From NCBI GenBank assembly GCA_023412475.1, contig JAEYNR010000010.1, forward strand, positions 13,412 through 77,411: a DNA stretch of 64,000 nt, written 5' to 3'. Made by a program: the position numbers and the translations under genes. Under the pieces are notes generated by a model that made no database searches, was not told where the DNA came from, and saw only the letters and a program-made list of their open reading frames with translations. This document shows positions 44,547 through 53,846 of the stretch, one piece after another (within the stretch, counting starts at the first letter, position 1; each line of letters opens with the position of its first letter). Origin of the DNA: Fibrobacterota bacterium (lineage in GTDB: Bacteria > Fibrobacterota > Chitinivibrionia > Chitinivibrionales > Chitinispirillaceae).

Positions 44547-46349
44547 ATGAGAATTACCAGAATTTCCTGGCAGATTTTTTTTGTGTGCCTTGCGGTTACC
44601 TTTCTCTCTCTGTTCAGTATTGCTTTGTATGCTTCACATACCTACCGTAAATTTTATTATAGAAACCTTACCGCAGATTCAATTATCAAATCCACACTCA
44701 TAAGACAGCAGCTTGAGTCATATTTAACTACTGCACAGAGTGCTTATTCTGTGGATTCATTATGCAAGGTGATTGGACACTCAATAAAAACCAGGATAAC
44801 GGTAATCGAACCTTCGGGGTTGGTATTGGGGGATTCAGAAACAGATCCGGACCGGATGGAAAACCATGCACATCGCCCGGAGATTAAGGCGGCTTTTAAA
44901 GGTGAAACCGGAGTGGAGCAACGGTTCAGCCCCACCTTAGAGTACCCTATGCTCTATGTGGCTGTTCCTGTGATGCACGATGGGATGGTCAAGGCGGTTT
45001 TACGTCTCTCGGAACCTTTGCAGCAGATTAAAAAACACACACACCTTTTCCATATAAATGTTGGGCTTGCCTCTGTTACGGCACTTTTACTGATTGCATT
45101 GGCAAGTATGTCAATTGCCCGTACCTTGAGCAAACCAGTTCTGGAAATGAAAAACGGAGCAGAAAGGATTGCTGGTGGTGATCTGGATTTCCGGTTAAGA
45201 ATTCCTGAGATAGAGGAAATCCGTGGTCTTGCACAGGCGCTCAATACTATGGCAGAATCGCTGGGTGATCGGATCAGGACTATTACCAGTCAAAAAAGTG
45301 AACTTGATGCAATTCTCTCAGGAATGTCTGAAGGTGTTCTGGCGACTGACGTTCACGAAAGAATCATCACTATTAATCCGGCAGCCGCAAAGCTTCTGGC
45401 AATATCGGCTGACAATGCAAAAGGAAAGTGGATTCATGATATTATTCGTAACAGTTCATTGCAGCGGTTTCTTCATGATATTCTTAAAAGCGACTCAATG
45501 TTAGAAACCAGTTTCACACTGCCAAGCAGAGCAGGTGAATGTTATATCAATGCAAAAGGGAAGATATTGGGGTTTTCGGGGGCTTCACCTGATGGCGTTT
45601 TAATGGTATTGCATGATATGACCAGATTAAAACGGCTGGAAGAGGTTCGTAAGGATTTTGTAGCCAATGTGTCGCATGAGTTAAGAACTCCCTTAACCTC
45701 AATAAAAGGTTTTGTAGAAACAATTTACCATGGAGATTATTGCCTGCCGCCCGATGTTCAGAAATTTCTGGAGATAATATCGAAAAAGACCGACAGGCTC
45801 TGCTCTATAGTTGATGATCTTCTGACATTATCTGCCATCGAAAGAGAATATGAGCAGCAGGAAATCCAATTGGCACCCACAGCTATTAGAGCAGTTTTAG
45901 AGGGGGCTGTCAGAACATGTTTTGCAAAGGCAGAGCCTAAGAATATCTCCCTTGAACTTAAGTGCAAAGAAGATATTGAAGCTGTCACCAATGCTGATCT
46001 TCTGGAACAGGCGGTTTCAAATCTCATTGATAATGCCGTGAAATACAGTCCTGAAGGGAAGTTGGTTTCAATAATGGGAGAAAAAAGGGGAGAAGAGCTG
46101 ATTATTTCGGTAATAGATGAGGGAATAGGTATTCCAAAGGAGCATCATCAACGAATTTTCGAGCGGTTTTACAGAGTGGATAAAGCCCGAAGTCGAAGGA
46201 TGGGGGGCACGGGCCTGGGGCTGTCCATAGTGAAAAACATCTGTTTTTCTCTGGGGGCAAAAGTGACAGTGGAGAGTGAAGTTGGTAAGGGAAGTCTCTT
46301 TAAGATAGTATTGAAGGAAAAAAATCCAATAAGCAGCAGTTCTGTTTAG
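44547..46349 (+). CDS. phoR: PhoR-like sensor histidine kinase
   Basis: The 600-residue protein has a first membrane helix (about 8-30), a periplasmic sensor region (about 31-165), a second helix (about 170-192), a HAMP linker, a PAS domain (about 245-350), then the HisKA domain with phospho-acceptor His377 in NVSHELRTPLTSIKGF and a full HATPase (NLIDNAVKYS, VIDEGIGIP, GGTGLGLSIVK). It would phosphorylate the regulator encoded upstream. I start at the ATG at 44547 after TTGGAGA; an upstream TTG at 44508 overlaps the regulator gene. Confidence 0.9.
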   Translation: MRITRISWQIFFVCLAVTFLSLFSIALYASHTYRKFYYRNLTADSIIKSTLIRQQLESYLTTAQSAYSVDSLCKVIGHSIKTRITVIEPSGLVLGDSETDPDRMENHAHRPEIKAAFKGETGVEQRFSPTLEYPMLYVAVPVMHDGMVKAVLRLSEPLQQIKKHTHLFHINVGLASVTALLLIALASMSIARTLSKPVLEMKNGAERIAGGDLDFRLRIPEIEEIRGLAQALNTMAESLGDRIRTITSQKSELDAILSGMSEGVLATDVHERIITINPAAAKLLAISADNAKGKWIHDIIRNSSLQRFLHDILKSDSMLETSFTLPSRAGECYINAKGKILGFSGASPDGVLMVLHDMTRLKRLEEVRKDFVANVSHELRTPLTSIKGFVETIYHGDYCLPPDVQKFLEIISKKTDRLCSIVDDLLTLSAIEREYEQQEIQLAPTAIRAVLEGAVRTCFAKAEPKNISLELKCKEDIEAVTNADLLEQAVSNLIDNAVKYSPEGKLVSIMGEKRGEELIISVIDEGIGIPKEHHQRIFERFYRVDKARSRRMGGTGLGLSIVKNICFSLGAKVTVESEVGKGSLFKIVLKEKNPISSSSV

Positions 46350-46767
46350 AATTTAGGATATAAGATGAATAAGCACGAAATTGGAAATACGAAATTCGAA
46401 ACAGGAACAGGAAACAGTATTTACCAATAACTGACAAACTTAAGCTGTCTTTAAGCTTCATTCTTGTTTAGATTTTGTGATTTGAAATTTGGTTTAGGAT
46501 TTAAGAATTGTGATTTGGAATTCCCTTCTGATTAGACTCCCTTGGACTATTAGATCATAGTTTTTACTGCGGATTTATCAAAGTTACAAAAGAGTTTTAA
46601 TGAAGGTAAAACCCGGGCTTCTTTTGCTTTTAATTTATTCCAGTCTTTTTTTGAAAATACATCTATATTTATATACCTGAATCGAGATTAAATTTCTTCT
46701 TTCAGCAGTTCTATGCAAATCAACCTGATATGTATAAGAGCTTGTTAATATCACGGGAGGAGGAGTA
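46350..46767. other. Intergenic region with GAAATT/AATTTC-rich words
   Basis: This 418-base gap contains many close repeats of short words such as GAAATT, GATTTGGAATT and TTTAGGATwTAAGA (46350-46530), partly in inverted orientation. No gene is supported. The end carries the GGGAGGAGGAG ribosome site of the next gene. Confidence 0.5.
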
Positions 46768-47745
46768 ATGCAGTACAGGCAATTTGGAAATACTGGGTTT
46801 ATGGCATCAGAAATCGGCTTGGGTACCTGGCAGTTTGGAGGAGACTGGGGTGAAATTTCCGACGAACAGGTCAACTCAATCTTAAAAGCAGCCCTCGATA
46901 GCGGGGTTAATTTCTTTGACACTGCAGATGTTTATGGTGCTGGAAGAAGTGAGACACTGGTAGGAAAAATTTTGCAAAATCAATCAGTCAATACCTTTGT
47001 AGCCACAAAACTGGGGCGACTGGAGGGCTACCCTGACGATTATTCTCTTGAACTTTTAAAAAGATGCACTGAGAATTCGCTTCGCCGGCTTGGCAGAGAA
47101 GCAATTGATCTGATACAGTTGCATTGTGTTCCCGTATCATGGCTAAAAGAGGGCGAAATATTCGACTGGCTACGGGTTCTGAGAAGTGAAGGGAAAATCC
47201 GGCATTTCGGGGCGAGTGTGGAAACAATGGAACAGGCCCTAATATGTCTGGAACAGGATGGTATAACTTCATTACAAATAGTATTTAATATTTTCCGCCA
47301 GAAACCTCTTCAAACACTTTTTAAAAAAGCTGTAGAAAAAAAAGTCGCTTTGGTGATCCGGCTCCCATTGGCCAGTGGTCTGTTAACTGGTAAATATACC
47401 ACAGATACAGTATTTTCTCCTTCAGATCATCGCTCATATAACAGAGATGGTCAGGCATTTAATGCTGGTGAAACATTTTCCGGGCTGGACTTTGATTACG
47501 GACTTGATCTGGTAAACCAGATTCGCCCTCTGGTACCCGCATCCATGTCCATGTCACAGTTCGCATTGCGCTTTATACTTGATCATCCTGAAGTCAGTGT
47601 GGTGATTCCTGGTGCTTCCAGATCAAAGCAGGTTGTTTCAAATGTGAGTGCAGCCAGTTTTGAACCATTAGGAAGGCATGTTCATCTTGCACTGGGTCAA
47701 TTATACAAAAATGCGATCGAGAAAAACATAAGAGTTGAAATTTGA
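46768..47745 (+). CDS. Aldo/keto reductase
   Basis: The 325-residue TIM-barrel protein has the AKR catalytic tetrad in place: Asp and Tyr in FFDTADVYGAGRSE, Lys in FVATKLG and His in IQLHCVP, and the C-terminal NADPH-binding SVVIPGASRSKQV. It reduces aldehydes or ketones with NADPH; the substrate is not clear, but the sequence resembles the general AKR11/YghZ-like class rather than AKR5. It is monocistronic and convergent with dut. Confidence 0.88.
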   Translation: MQYRQFGNTGFMASEIGLGTWQFGGDWGEISDEQVNSILKAALDSGVNFFDTADVYGAGRSETLVGKILQNQSVNTFVATKLGRLEGYPDDYSLELLKRCTENSLRRLGREAIDLIQLHCVPVSWLKEGEIFDWLRVLRSEGKIRHFGASVETMEQALICLEQDGITSLQIVFNIFRQKPLQTLFKKAVEKKVALVIRLPLASGLLTGKYTTDTVFSPSDHRSYNRDGQAFNAGETFSGLDFDYGLDLVNQIRPLVPASMSMSQFALRFILDHPEVSVVIPGASRSKQVVSNVSAASFEPLGRHVHLALGQLYKNAIEKNIRVEI

Positions 47746-47987
47746 GTATTAAACCATTTTTGAGTTTTATATCTGAAGTGGGTTTAGATCACAAATTTTG
47801 GCTATATTTGTGGATTTTTGGTTTTTTGACGAGTTTATGTCAAATGTTGTGTATGAAGCATACCCGAGCACTATCAAGGCTTATACACTCCAATCTTTAT
47901 CGTTTTCCCCCTTCCCCAACAGCAAAAGCCGGGATAAGGACCCAATACCTCGAAAAAAGCAAAAGCACCCTGTTAAAAAGCAAGCCC

Positions 47988-48440
47988 TTAAACACCAGTG
48001 TGACCAAAACCACCTGCTCCTCTAAATGTCTCTCCGATGGATTGGTTTTCAGTGAAATCTATAGAAGCTGCAACCTGGGAAGGAACAAGCTGCGCTATGC
48101 GTTCTCCCCGCTTTACAGCAAATGGCTGTTCCCCAAAATTTGCCAGAATAATCTTTACCTCACCCCGATAGTCCGAATCAATTGTTCCCGGAGCATTTAA
48201 AACCGTAACACCGAACTTAAAGGCCAGCCCGCTTCTGGGACGAACCTGTACCTCATAACCTTCAGGAATCTCCAGGCATAAGCCAGTAGGAACAAGAGCC
48301 CGCTCTCCGGGTGCAATAATCAGCTCAGTTTTAATAGCAGCACAAACATCACAACCACTGGAGCCCCTTGTCATGCGCTTGGGAAGAGGCAGGTCTTGAG
48401 CATGTTCGAGCCTTTTTACCAGAATCGTATCATTATTCAT
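47988..48440 (-). CDS. dut: dUTP diphosphatase
   Basis: The 150-residue product contains the five trimeric dUTPase motifs: GSSGCDVCA, RPRSGLAFK, GTIDSDYRGEV, RIAQLV and a C-terminal RGAGGFGHTG P-loop-like arm. It hydrolyses dUTP to dUMP and pyrophosphate, keeping uracil out of DNA. It lies 80 bases after pnp beyond a terminator-like hairpin, so it may be read partly independently. Confidence 0.95.
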   Translation of the reverse strand: MNNDTILVKRLEHAQDLPLPKRMTRGSSGCDVCAAIKTELIIAPGERALVPTGLCLEIPEGYEVQVRPRSGLAFKFGVTVLNAPGTIDSDYRGEVKIILANFGEQPFAVKRGERIAQLVPSQVAASIDFTENQSIGETFRGAGGFGHTGV

Positions 48441-48494
48441 ATTGTAATCTTTAACTGGGGATAAGTGTTTGCAGCAGAAAAGAAAAAACGAAAT

Positions 48495-48512
48495 GGGGAG
48501 GAAAACCTCCCC
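48495..48512 (-). terminator. Terminator-like hairpin after pnp
   Basis: GGGGAGG (48495-48501) and CCTCCCC (48506-48512) form a perfect seven-base stem with a four-base loop. On the minus strand it is followed by ATTTCGTTTTTTC, a T-rich tail, so it can end or reduce transcription after pnp before dut. Confidence 0.75.
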
Positions 48513-48520
48513 TTGAAAAA

Positions 48521-50593
48521 CTAAAGAAGTGCTTTTCGGCTCAATTTAACCTTACCGAATCTGTCGAATCCGATCAGCTTAACTTTCACCTTATCTCCCA
48601 CGTTGAGGATATCCTCAACTTTGGCAACCCTTTGAAGGTCAAGTTCTGAAATATGGACAAGCCCTTCCTTGCCTGGAAGAAACTCGACAAATGCACCGAA
48701 CTCCACCACTGATTTCACTAAACCATCGTAAACTGCACCCAACTCTGGCTCTGCCACTATGCCTTTTATTCTATTGAGAGCAGCATCACGTTGTTCTTTA
48801 TTGGTGGCGGCAATCTTGATCGTACCATCATCCTCAATGAAAATCGTGGTGCCGGTGGTTTCCTGAATATCTCTGATCACCTTGCCGCTAGGGCCAATAA
48901 CTTCCCTGATCTTGTCTTTTTCGATGGTGATGGTGCTGATCCGGGGAGCGAAGGCAGAAAGCTCTTTACGCGAAGAGCTGATTGTCTGTTCCATTTTATC
49001 GAGGATAAACATGCGGGCAACTCTAGCTTTCTCCAGTGCCTCTTTCATCAGCTCAGGAGTAATACCATGAATTTTAATATCCATCTGAATTGCTGTAACG
49101 CCTTCACGGGTACCAGTTACCTTGAAATCCATATCACCAACATGGTCTTCGGTTCCCAAAATATCGGTAAGAACTGCAACTTTTTCATCCTCTTTTACCA
49201 GTCCCATTGCAACTCCGGCCACATGCCCCTTGATAGGCACTCCAGTTGCCATCAGTGACAATGACGAGCCACAAACTGTAGCCATCGATGAAGAGCCATT
49301 GGATTCCATAATCTCTGAAACGACTCTGATAGTATAAGGAAAACTTTTTTCATCTGGAAGTACAGGTGCCAAAGAGCGTTCGGCTAGATGTCCATGTCCG
49401 ACTTCGCGTCTGGAAACTCCACCCATCCTTTTTACTTCACCGACCGAGTAGGGAGGGAAGTTATAATGCAGCATATATGATTTGTCATATTCACACTGGA
49501 TGCTGTCAATGTGCTGCTCATCGAGTTTGGTTCCTAAAGTGGTGGCAACCAATGCTTGCGTTTCGCCACGGGTAAACAGCGCAGAACCATGAGCTCTGGG
49601 AAGGATGTCTATTTCACAGGTAATGTTGCGGATCTCATCAAGCTTTCTTCCACCGATCCTGACGCCCTGTTCAAGGATAGTCTGTCTGATATCCTTCCGT
49701 TCGAGTTCGGTGAATGCAGAGTCGATCTCAGCACCAGATTCAGGAAATTTCTCGGCCAGAGCCGTCTGTACTTCCTCGCGAAGCTTATCGAGACCACGAT
49801 AGCGTTCTTTTTTGTTCCCTGAGAAACTGATCTCATGAATACGATCTTTCACCATCGCAGTAACCGCTTCGAGGATCTCAGCGTTGATCTCCTTTGATGG
49901 ATACTCCTCTTTGGCTGGCTTGCCGACTTTAGCGATAAGCTCCTTTTGTACCGCTACGAGTTCTTTGATATGCTTGTGTGCCAGAAGAAGTGCTTCTACA
50001 AGCAAGTCTTCACTAAGCTCACAGCAACCCCCTTCAACCATCATGATCGAATCCTCTGTGCCCGCTACAACCAGATCCAAATTTCCAGCTTCAGTCTGGG
50101 CCAGCGAAGGAAAAACTTTGAGCTGACTATCCACCATCCCAACCCGTACACAAGCCACAGGTTCTTTGAAAGGCAGATCCGAAACACAAAGTGCACTGGA
50201 AGCAGCAGTAACTGCAATCACATCTGCGTCATAATTGTCATCAGCAGAAATGACAGTACACACAATCTGAACTTCTGTTTTATACCCTTTAGGGAAAAGA
50301 GGTCGTATTGGGCGATCCACAATTCTTGCGGATAAGATTTCCTTTTCACTGGGTTTACCTTCTCTTTTTAAAAAGCCACCGGGAATCTTGCCTGCAGCAT
50401 AAGTCTTTTCTACATATTCAACAGTGAGAGGGAAGAAATCAGATTCTGCTTCAGAACCGCTACACACTGTAGCTAAAACCATTGTGTCGCCAATCCGGGC
50501 AATCACCGAACCATCAGCCTGCTTTGCGATGCGGCCTGTTTCCAGAGAAACCTTGATATCAGAAATTTCGGTTTCTACATTGATACGAGTCAT
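48521..50593 (-). CDS. pnp: Polyribonucleotide nucleotidyltransferase (PNPase)
   Basis: The 690-residue product has the two RNase PH-like halves (first with RIVDRPIRPLFP; second with GRKLDEIRNITCEI, FTRGETQALV and the DILGTEDHVGDMDFKVTGT active-site segment), a KH domain (IREVIGPSGKVIRDI) and an S1 domain (AVYDGLVKSVVEFGAFVEFLPGKEGLVHISEL). It degrades RNA phosphorolytically from the 3' end. AGGAGTT precedes the ATG. It follows rpsO with an attenuator-like region in between. Confidence 0.97.
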   Translation of the reverse strand: MTRINVETEISDIKVSLETGRIAKQADGSVIARIGDTMVLATVCSGSEAESDFFPLTVEYVEKTYAAGKIPGGFLKREGKPSEKEILSARIVDRPIRPLFPKGYKTEVQIVCTVISADDNYDADVIAVTAASSALCVSDLPFKEPVACVRVGMVDSQLKVFPSLAQTEAGNLDLVVAGTEDSIMMVEGGCCELSEDLLVEALLLAHKHIKELVAVQKELIAKVGKPAKEEYPSKEINAEILEAVTAMVKDRIHEISFSGNKKERYRGLDKLREEVQTALAEKFPESGAEIDSAFTELERKDIRQTILEQGVRIGGRKLDEIRNITCEIDILPRAHGSALFTRGETQALVATTLGTKLDEQHIDSIQCEYDKSYMLHYNFPPYSVGEVKRMGGVSRREVGHGHLAERSLAPVLPDEKSFPYTIRVVSEIMESNGSSSMATVCGSSLSLMATGVPIKGHVAGVAMGLVKEDEKVAVLTDILGTEDHVGDMDFKVTGTREGVTAIQMDIKIHGITPELMKEALEKARVARMFILDKMEQTISSSRKELSAFAPRISTITIEKDKIREVIGPSGKVIRDIQETTGTTIFIEDDGTIKIAATNKEQRDAALNRIKGIVAEPELGAVYDGLVKSVVEFGAFVEFLPGKEGLVHISELDLQRVAKVEDILNVGDKVKVKLIGFDRFGKVKLSRKALL

Positions 50594-50642
50594 CTATAAC
50601 TCCTGATGTTAGATTTTTTATATAAGTCATTAACGCGATCAT

Positions 50643-50674
50643 AAAAAAAATGAGACGGCAAAATGTTGCCATCT
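50643..50674 (-). terminator. Attenuator or terminator between rpsO and pnp
   Basis: Read on the minus strand, AGATGGCAA and TTGCCGTCT (50666-50674 and 50653-50661) form a nine-base stem with one mismatched/wobble position and a four-base loop, followed by CA and eight T (50643-50650). This is a good intrinsic terminator in the rpsO-pnp gap, where PNPase autoregulation is known in other bacteria. Confidence 0.78.
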
Positions 50675-50778
50675 GCGGGAATTTTGTACAGGCCAGATAG
50701 AGAGTGCAATTTTGCATAACCACCAAATGAGCATGAATTCAACAAGTCGGTGGGCGCTCCATGGTCGTAGAAGGAGAA

Positions 50779-50804
50779 AGCGGCGGGAAGCACCTCGGGC
50801 CGCT
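50779..50804 (-). terminator. GC-rich hairpin at the rpsO stop codon
   Basis: AGCGGC and GCCGCT (50799-50804 and 50779-50784) make a six-base GC-rich stem whose foot includes part of the rpsO stop codon. The tail CTTTCTCCTTCT is pyrimidine-rich but not a clean T run. It could stabilise the rpsO mRNA end or contribute to termination. Confidence 0.45.
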
Positions 50805-51072
50805 ATTTTCTAATATTGAGTTTCTTGATTAACGAACGGTATCTGTCGATATCGACTTTTATCAGATAATCAAGCAGGGCGCGACGCTCTCCAACCAGCT
50901 TGAGAAGTCCGTAACGGGTGTGGTGGTCTTTGGGATTCGCCTTGACATGTTCGGTCAAATAAACAATCCGATCAGTTAAAATCGCAATCTGCACGTCAGT
51001 ATTTCCAGTGTCCATCTCGGTTTTACCGTAAGTACTGGTTAATTCCTGTTTGCGTTCCTTGGTTAACGCCAT
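50803..51072 (-). CDS. rpsO: 30S ribosomal protein S15
   Basis: The 89-residue product has the exact length and signature of bacterial S15: TDVQIAILTDRIVYLTEHVKANPKDHHTRYGLLKLVGERRALLDYL and the C-terminal RYRSLIKKLNIRK. It binds 16S rRNA in the central domain of the small subunit. An AGAGGAGAG ribosome site lies before the ATG inside the end of ribF (50-base overlap). Confidence 0.97.
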   Translation of the reverse strand: MALTKERKQELTSTYGKTEMDTGNTDVQIAILTDRIVYLTEHVKANPKDHHTRYGLLKLVGERRALLDYLIKVDIDRYRSLIKKLNIRK

Positions 51073-52012
51073 TGGAGTCTCTCCTCTGAAAAAAAATTCT
51101 TATTTGGTTTATATCCTGTTGAATGTGCCTCACCAGTTCGTCAGTATTTGAAAACGCCTGGTCACTACGCATAAAACGGTGAACCCAGATATGGGCAGTT
51201 TGTCCGACAAGCGGAGTAGCCCCCTTCAAATCAAGCGCATGAAACTCAAAATGACTATCTCTGTCATTGAAAGTGGGACATGCACCAAAATAAAGCGCTC
51301 CGGTGAGCATTGTATCATTAAATTCGAGCTCTGCGGCATAAACCCCCGGTGGTGGAAGAACTTTCTGCGAAGACGGCCTTTTAAAGTTGAGGGTTGGATA
51401 GCCGATTTTTGAGCCTATTTTTAATCCTTCTATCCTTTCAACTGAAATCAGGTAAGGATGACCTAACATCTCCATCGCATCGCTAATACTTCCTTCAGTT
51501 ATTAATTTGCGAATTCTGGTTGATGACACAGCCAATGAATCCATCTGGAGCAGATCCGCAGTAAACAATGGAATATGATATTTGCTCACAGTGTCGCGCA
51601 AAAAATTCTTGCCGCCAGATCGGTTTTTGCCTATCGCATGCCCTTCTCCCATTATCCATTCGATCATATGAAACCGGGAAATCAGGTAATTTTCCACAAA
51701 CGATTCTGGCGATGTTTCACTGAAAGATTTATCAAAAGGAATTTTAAACAGATAATCAATTCCTGATTTCTCTATCAGTGTACATTTCTCTTCAAATGTA
51801 GTAAGCAAATGCTGCGGCAATTCTGGATATAAGGATGCACGGGTGTGTGGTTCAAAAGTAACTAATGCAGATGAAACTCCTCTTTGCCGCGCTCTATCAA
51901 TTACTTGTTTGATTAGCAGTTGATGCCCCCTGTGCACCCCATCGAAATTTCCAACCGAAAGAGCCGTACTTTCCTGGGCAGGAAGAAAATCATCGATTGA
52001 AAGAAGCTTCAT
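51023..52012 (-). CDS. ribF: Bifunctional riboflavin kinase / FAD synthetase
   Basis: The 329-residue product has the N-terminal FAD synthetase domain (SVGNFDGVHRGHQLLI, a nucleotidyltransferase HxGH-like motif, and later SSTRIRKLI) and the C-terminal flavokinase domain (KIGYPTLNF and PPPGVYAAEL). It makes FMN and FAD from riboflavin and ATP. I use the ATG at 52012 after AGGTGAT; an upstream GTG is in frame. Its start overlaps truB and its end overlaps rpsO. Confidence 0.94.
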   Translation of the reverse strand: MKLLSIDDFLPAQESTALSVGNFDGVHRGHQLLIKQVIDRARQRGVSSALVTFEPHTRASLYPELPQHLLTTFEEKCTLIEKSGIDYLFKIPFDKSFSETSPESFVENYLISRFHMIEWIMGEGHAIGKNRSGGKNFLRDTVSKYHIPLFTADLLQMDSLAVSSTRIRKLITEGSISDAMEMLGHPYLISVERIEGLKIGSKIGYPTLNFKRPSSQKVLPPPGVYAAELEFNDTMLTGALYFGACPTFNDRDSHFEFHALDLKGATPLVGQTAHIWVHRFMRSDQAFSNTDELVRHIQQDINQIRIFFQRRDSNGVNQGTQTGINQYLR

Positions 52013-52889
52013 GATTATCACCTGATAAGGGAAAAACAGCTACAGGATGATACTCAGAGTCCTGTTTCCATTGAAGTACAGCAAGCAAATGTGTACCACA
52101 ATAAGCAAAAACTTTCCTGTCTGTTGAACAAGTCATTTGTGGTAATGAAATATCCATTCCATGAACGAGCTTTCTATAATGTTGTTCGCTAAGTTGGATG
52201 CCGGATTCATTGCCCAGCACAACTGCGGCAGGCATAATATAGTTAACGGCATTGTTGATATCATCAATCTCCATCGCCTGCTCCAGATTGAAATCACCTG
52301 AACGACAACGTCTGATAAAACTGGCAAAACCGTAGGTGTTAAGCTCTGATGCCAGATCTCTGGTTAGAGCCCTTACATAAGTTCCTCCTGAGCAGCCCAG
52401 CTCAAGTTCTGCTAAACCCCTGTCCTGATCGTATTGAATCAGATCTAATGAATGAATCTTAACCCTACAGGGTTTCAAAGGAGGAGTATCACCTTTTCTG
52501 GCCATTTCATAAGCCCTAATACCATCGATCTTTTTCGCGGAAAAAGCAGGTGGCATCTGTAAATACTCACCATGGAAACGGTTAAGCGCTGTTTTGAGCT
52601 GGGATAGCAGTGGAAAAATCCCTCCATCTGCAATCACGGTCCCTTTGCTGTCCAGTGTATCGGTTTGGGAGCCAAATTGTAAGCCGAATCTGTAAATCTT
52701 GGGTTCATTGGGCAGATACTGAATCAGGCGGGTAGCGCTGCCTACCGCAATTACAAGTAAACCGCTGGCCTCTGGATCCAGTGTACCCGCATGTCCGATC
52801 TTCTTAATTTTTAAAACTTTTCGCAACTCTGCGACTATTTTAAATGAAGATGGCCCTTGTGGCTTATTCACACACAAAAATCCGTCCAA
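51990..52889 (-). CDS. truB: tRNA pseudouridine-55 synthase
   Basis: The 299-residue product starts at TTG right after the nrnA stop and opens GFLCVNKPQGPSS. The catalytic Asp38 is in HAGTLDPEASGLLV and the family's LQMPPAFSAKKIDGIRAYEMAR and GTYVRALTRDLA motifs follow. It converts U55 of tRNA to pseudouridine. It is in the rimP-pnp operon and overlaps ribF by about 23 bases. Confidence 0.96.
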   Translation of the reverse strand: MDGFLCVNKPQGPSSFKIVAELRKVLKIKKIGHAGTLDPEASGLLVIAVGSATRLIQYLPNEPKIYRFGLQFGSQTDTLDSKGTVIADGGIFPLLSQLKTALNRFHGEYLQMPPAFSAKKIDGIRAYEMARKGDTPPLKPCRVKIHSLDLIQYDQDRGLAELELGCSGGTYVRALTRDLASELNTYGFASFIRRCRSGDFNLEQAMEIDDINNAVNYIMPAAVVLGNESGIQLSEQHYRKLVHGMDISLPQMTCSTDRKVFAYCGTHLLAVLQWKQDSEYHPVAVFPLSGDNHEASFNR

Positions 52890-52892
52890 CCC

Positions 52893-53846
52893 CTACTGCA
52901 GCTCCTTTTCTATTATAGAGAGCATCTTCTCAAGAGCCTGTGTGTAAGAAAGATTTATGGTGCATCCTGCAGCATTGGAATGACCTCCTCCTCCGGGAAT
53001 CTTCTGAGCAATTTTACCCACATCAATTTTCCCCTTGGATCGCAAGCTGAAATGGGTTTGATTCTCATTGTGTTTAATTAACATTCCCACATAAACTCCT
53101 TCTACGGTGCTGGTATGATCGGACATCCCCTCGCTGTCGCTAAACTGTGCCCCAAGTTCATCAACCAGCGAATAGGGCATCTCCATAATACAAACCCTGC
53201 CATCAAGAAGAAAGTGCAATGTAGACCAGATCCTTGCCTGCAACAAAAGAGCATTCTGAGAATGTGATGCATATACTTTTTCATATATCTTTGCACAATC
53301 GGCGCCTTTGTCGGCAAGGTCAGCGCATTTTTTAAGTATCTTGCTGTTAGTGTTTGAAAATCTGAAACCACCGGTATCAGTTATTATGGCAGTGTAAAGA
53401 GATTCCGCTACATGAGCAGGAAAAGGAACTTTGCAGTTAATAAAATGGTCGTAAATTATCTCACCCACCGCTGCTGCTGCAGTATCTACAAGGTTTAATG
53501 TGCCAAATCGGGTGTTGTCCCTGTGATGATCTATATTAATGATATCGGAAACTTGAACAGAGCCAATATCCCAACCGAGTCGTCCGGGATTTGAGCAGTC
53601 CAGTATAACAATTACATCGTAATGGCCAATGAGTGGCAACTCTGTCATCTTGTCACTGTTGTGAAGAAAGGTGAATTTTGCCGGAACTGCATCATGATTG
53701 CATATGGTGACCTCTTTGCCTAAGAAATTAAGGTACCAGTAAAAGGCTAACTGTGAGCCGATCGAATCTCCATCAAGGCTCATATGAGAGGAGATGAGAA
53801 ATTTATTATGAGAAGTTATAAGTGAATGAAGGTCATTCCAGATCAT
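52893..53846 (-). CDS. nrnA: DHH/DHHA1 phosphoesterase, NrnA-like oligoribonuclease/pAp phosphatase
   Basis: The protein of 317 residues has the DHH metal-binding motifs (HMSLDGDSIGS, VIVILDCSN, IINIDHHRDNTRFG, ITDTGGFRFSN) and a C-terminal DHHA1 domain with GGGGHSNAAGC. Such proteins hydrolyse short RNA oligonucleotides and 3'-phosphoadenosine 5'-phosphate, and some also act on c-di-AMP breakdown products. That is relevant here since a diadenylate cyclase gene is in the same window. I use the ATG at 53846, which overlaps rbfA by 14 bases. Confidence 0.9.
   Translation of the reverse strand: MIWNDLHSLITSHNKFLISSHMSLDGDSIGSQLAFYWYLNFLGKEVTICNHDAVPAKFTFLHNSDKMTELPLIGHYDVIVILDCSNPGRLGWDIGSVQVSDIINIDHHRDNTRFGTLNLVDTAAAAVGEIIYDHFINCKVPFPAHVAESLYTAIITDTGGFRFSNTNSKILKKCADLADKGADCAKIYEKVYASHSQNALLLQARIWSTLHFLLDGRVCIMEMPYSLVDELGAQFSDSEGMSDHTSTVEGVYVGMLIKHNENQTHFSLRSKGKIDVGKIAQKIPGGGGHSNAAGCTINLSYTQALEKMLSIIEKELQ

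Noticed and set aside
47742..48200. 152-codon plus-strand frame starting at the aldo/keto reductase stop
   Set aside because: It overlaps dut on the opposite strand over most of its length, starts without a proper ribosome site and encodes no recognisable protein.
50590..50793. 67-codon frame between rpsO and pnp
   Set aside because: It covers the terminator-like hairpins and lacks coding features.
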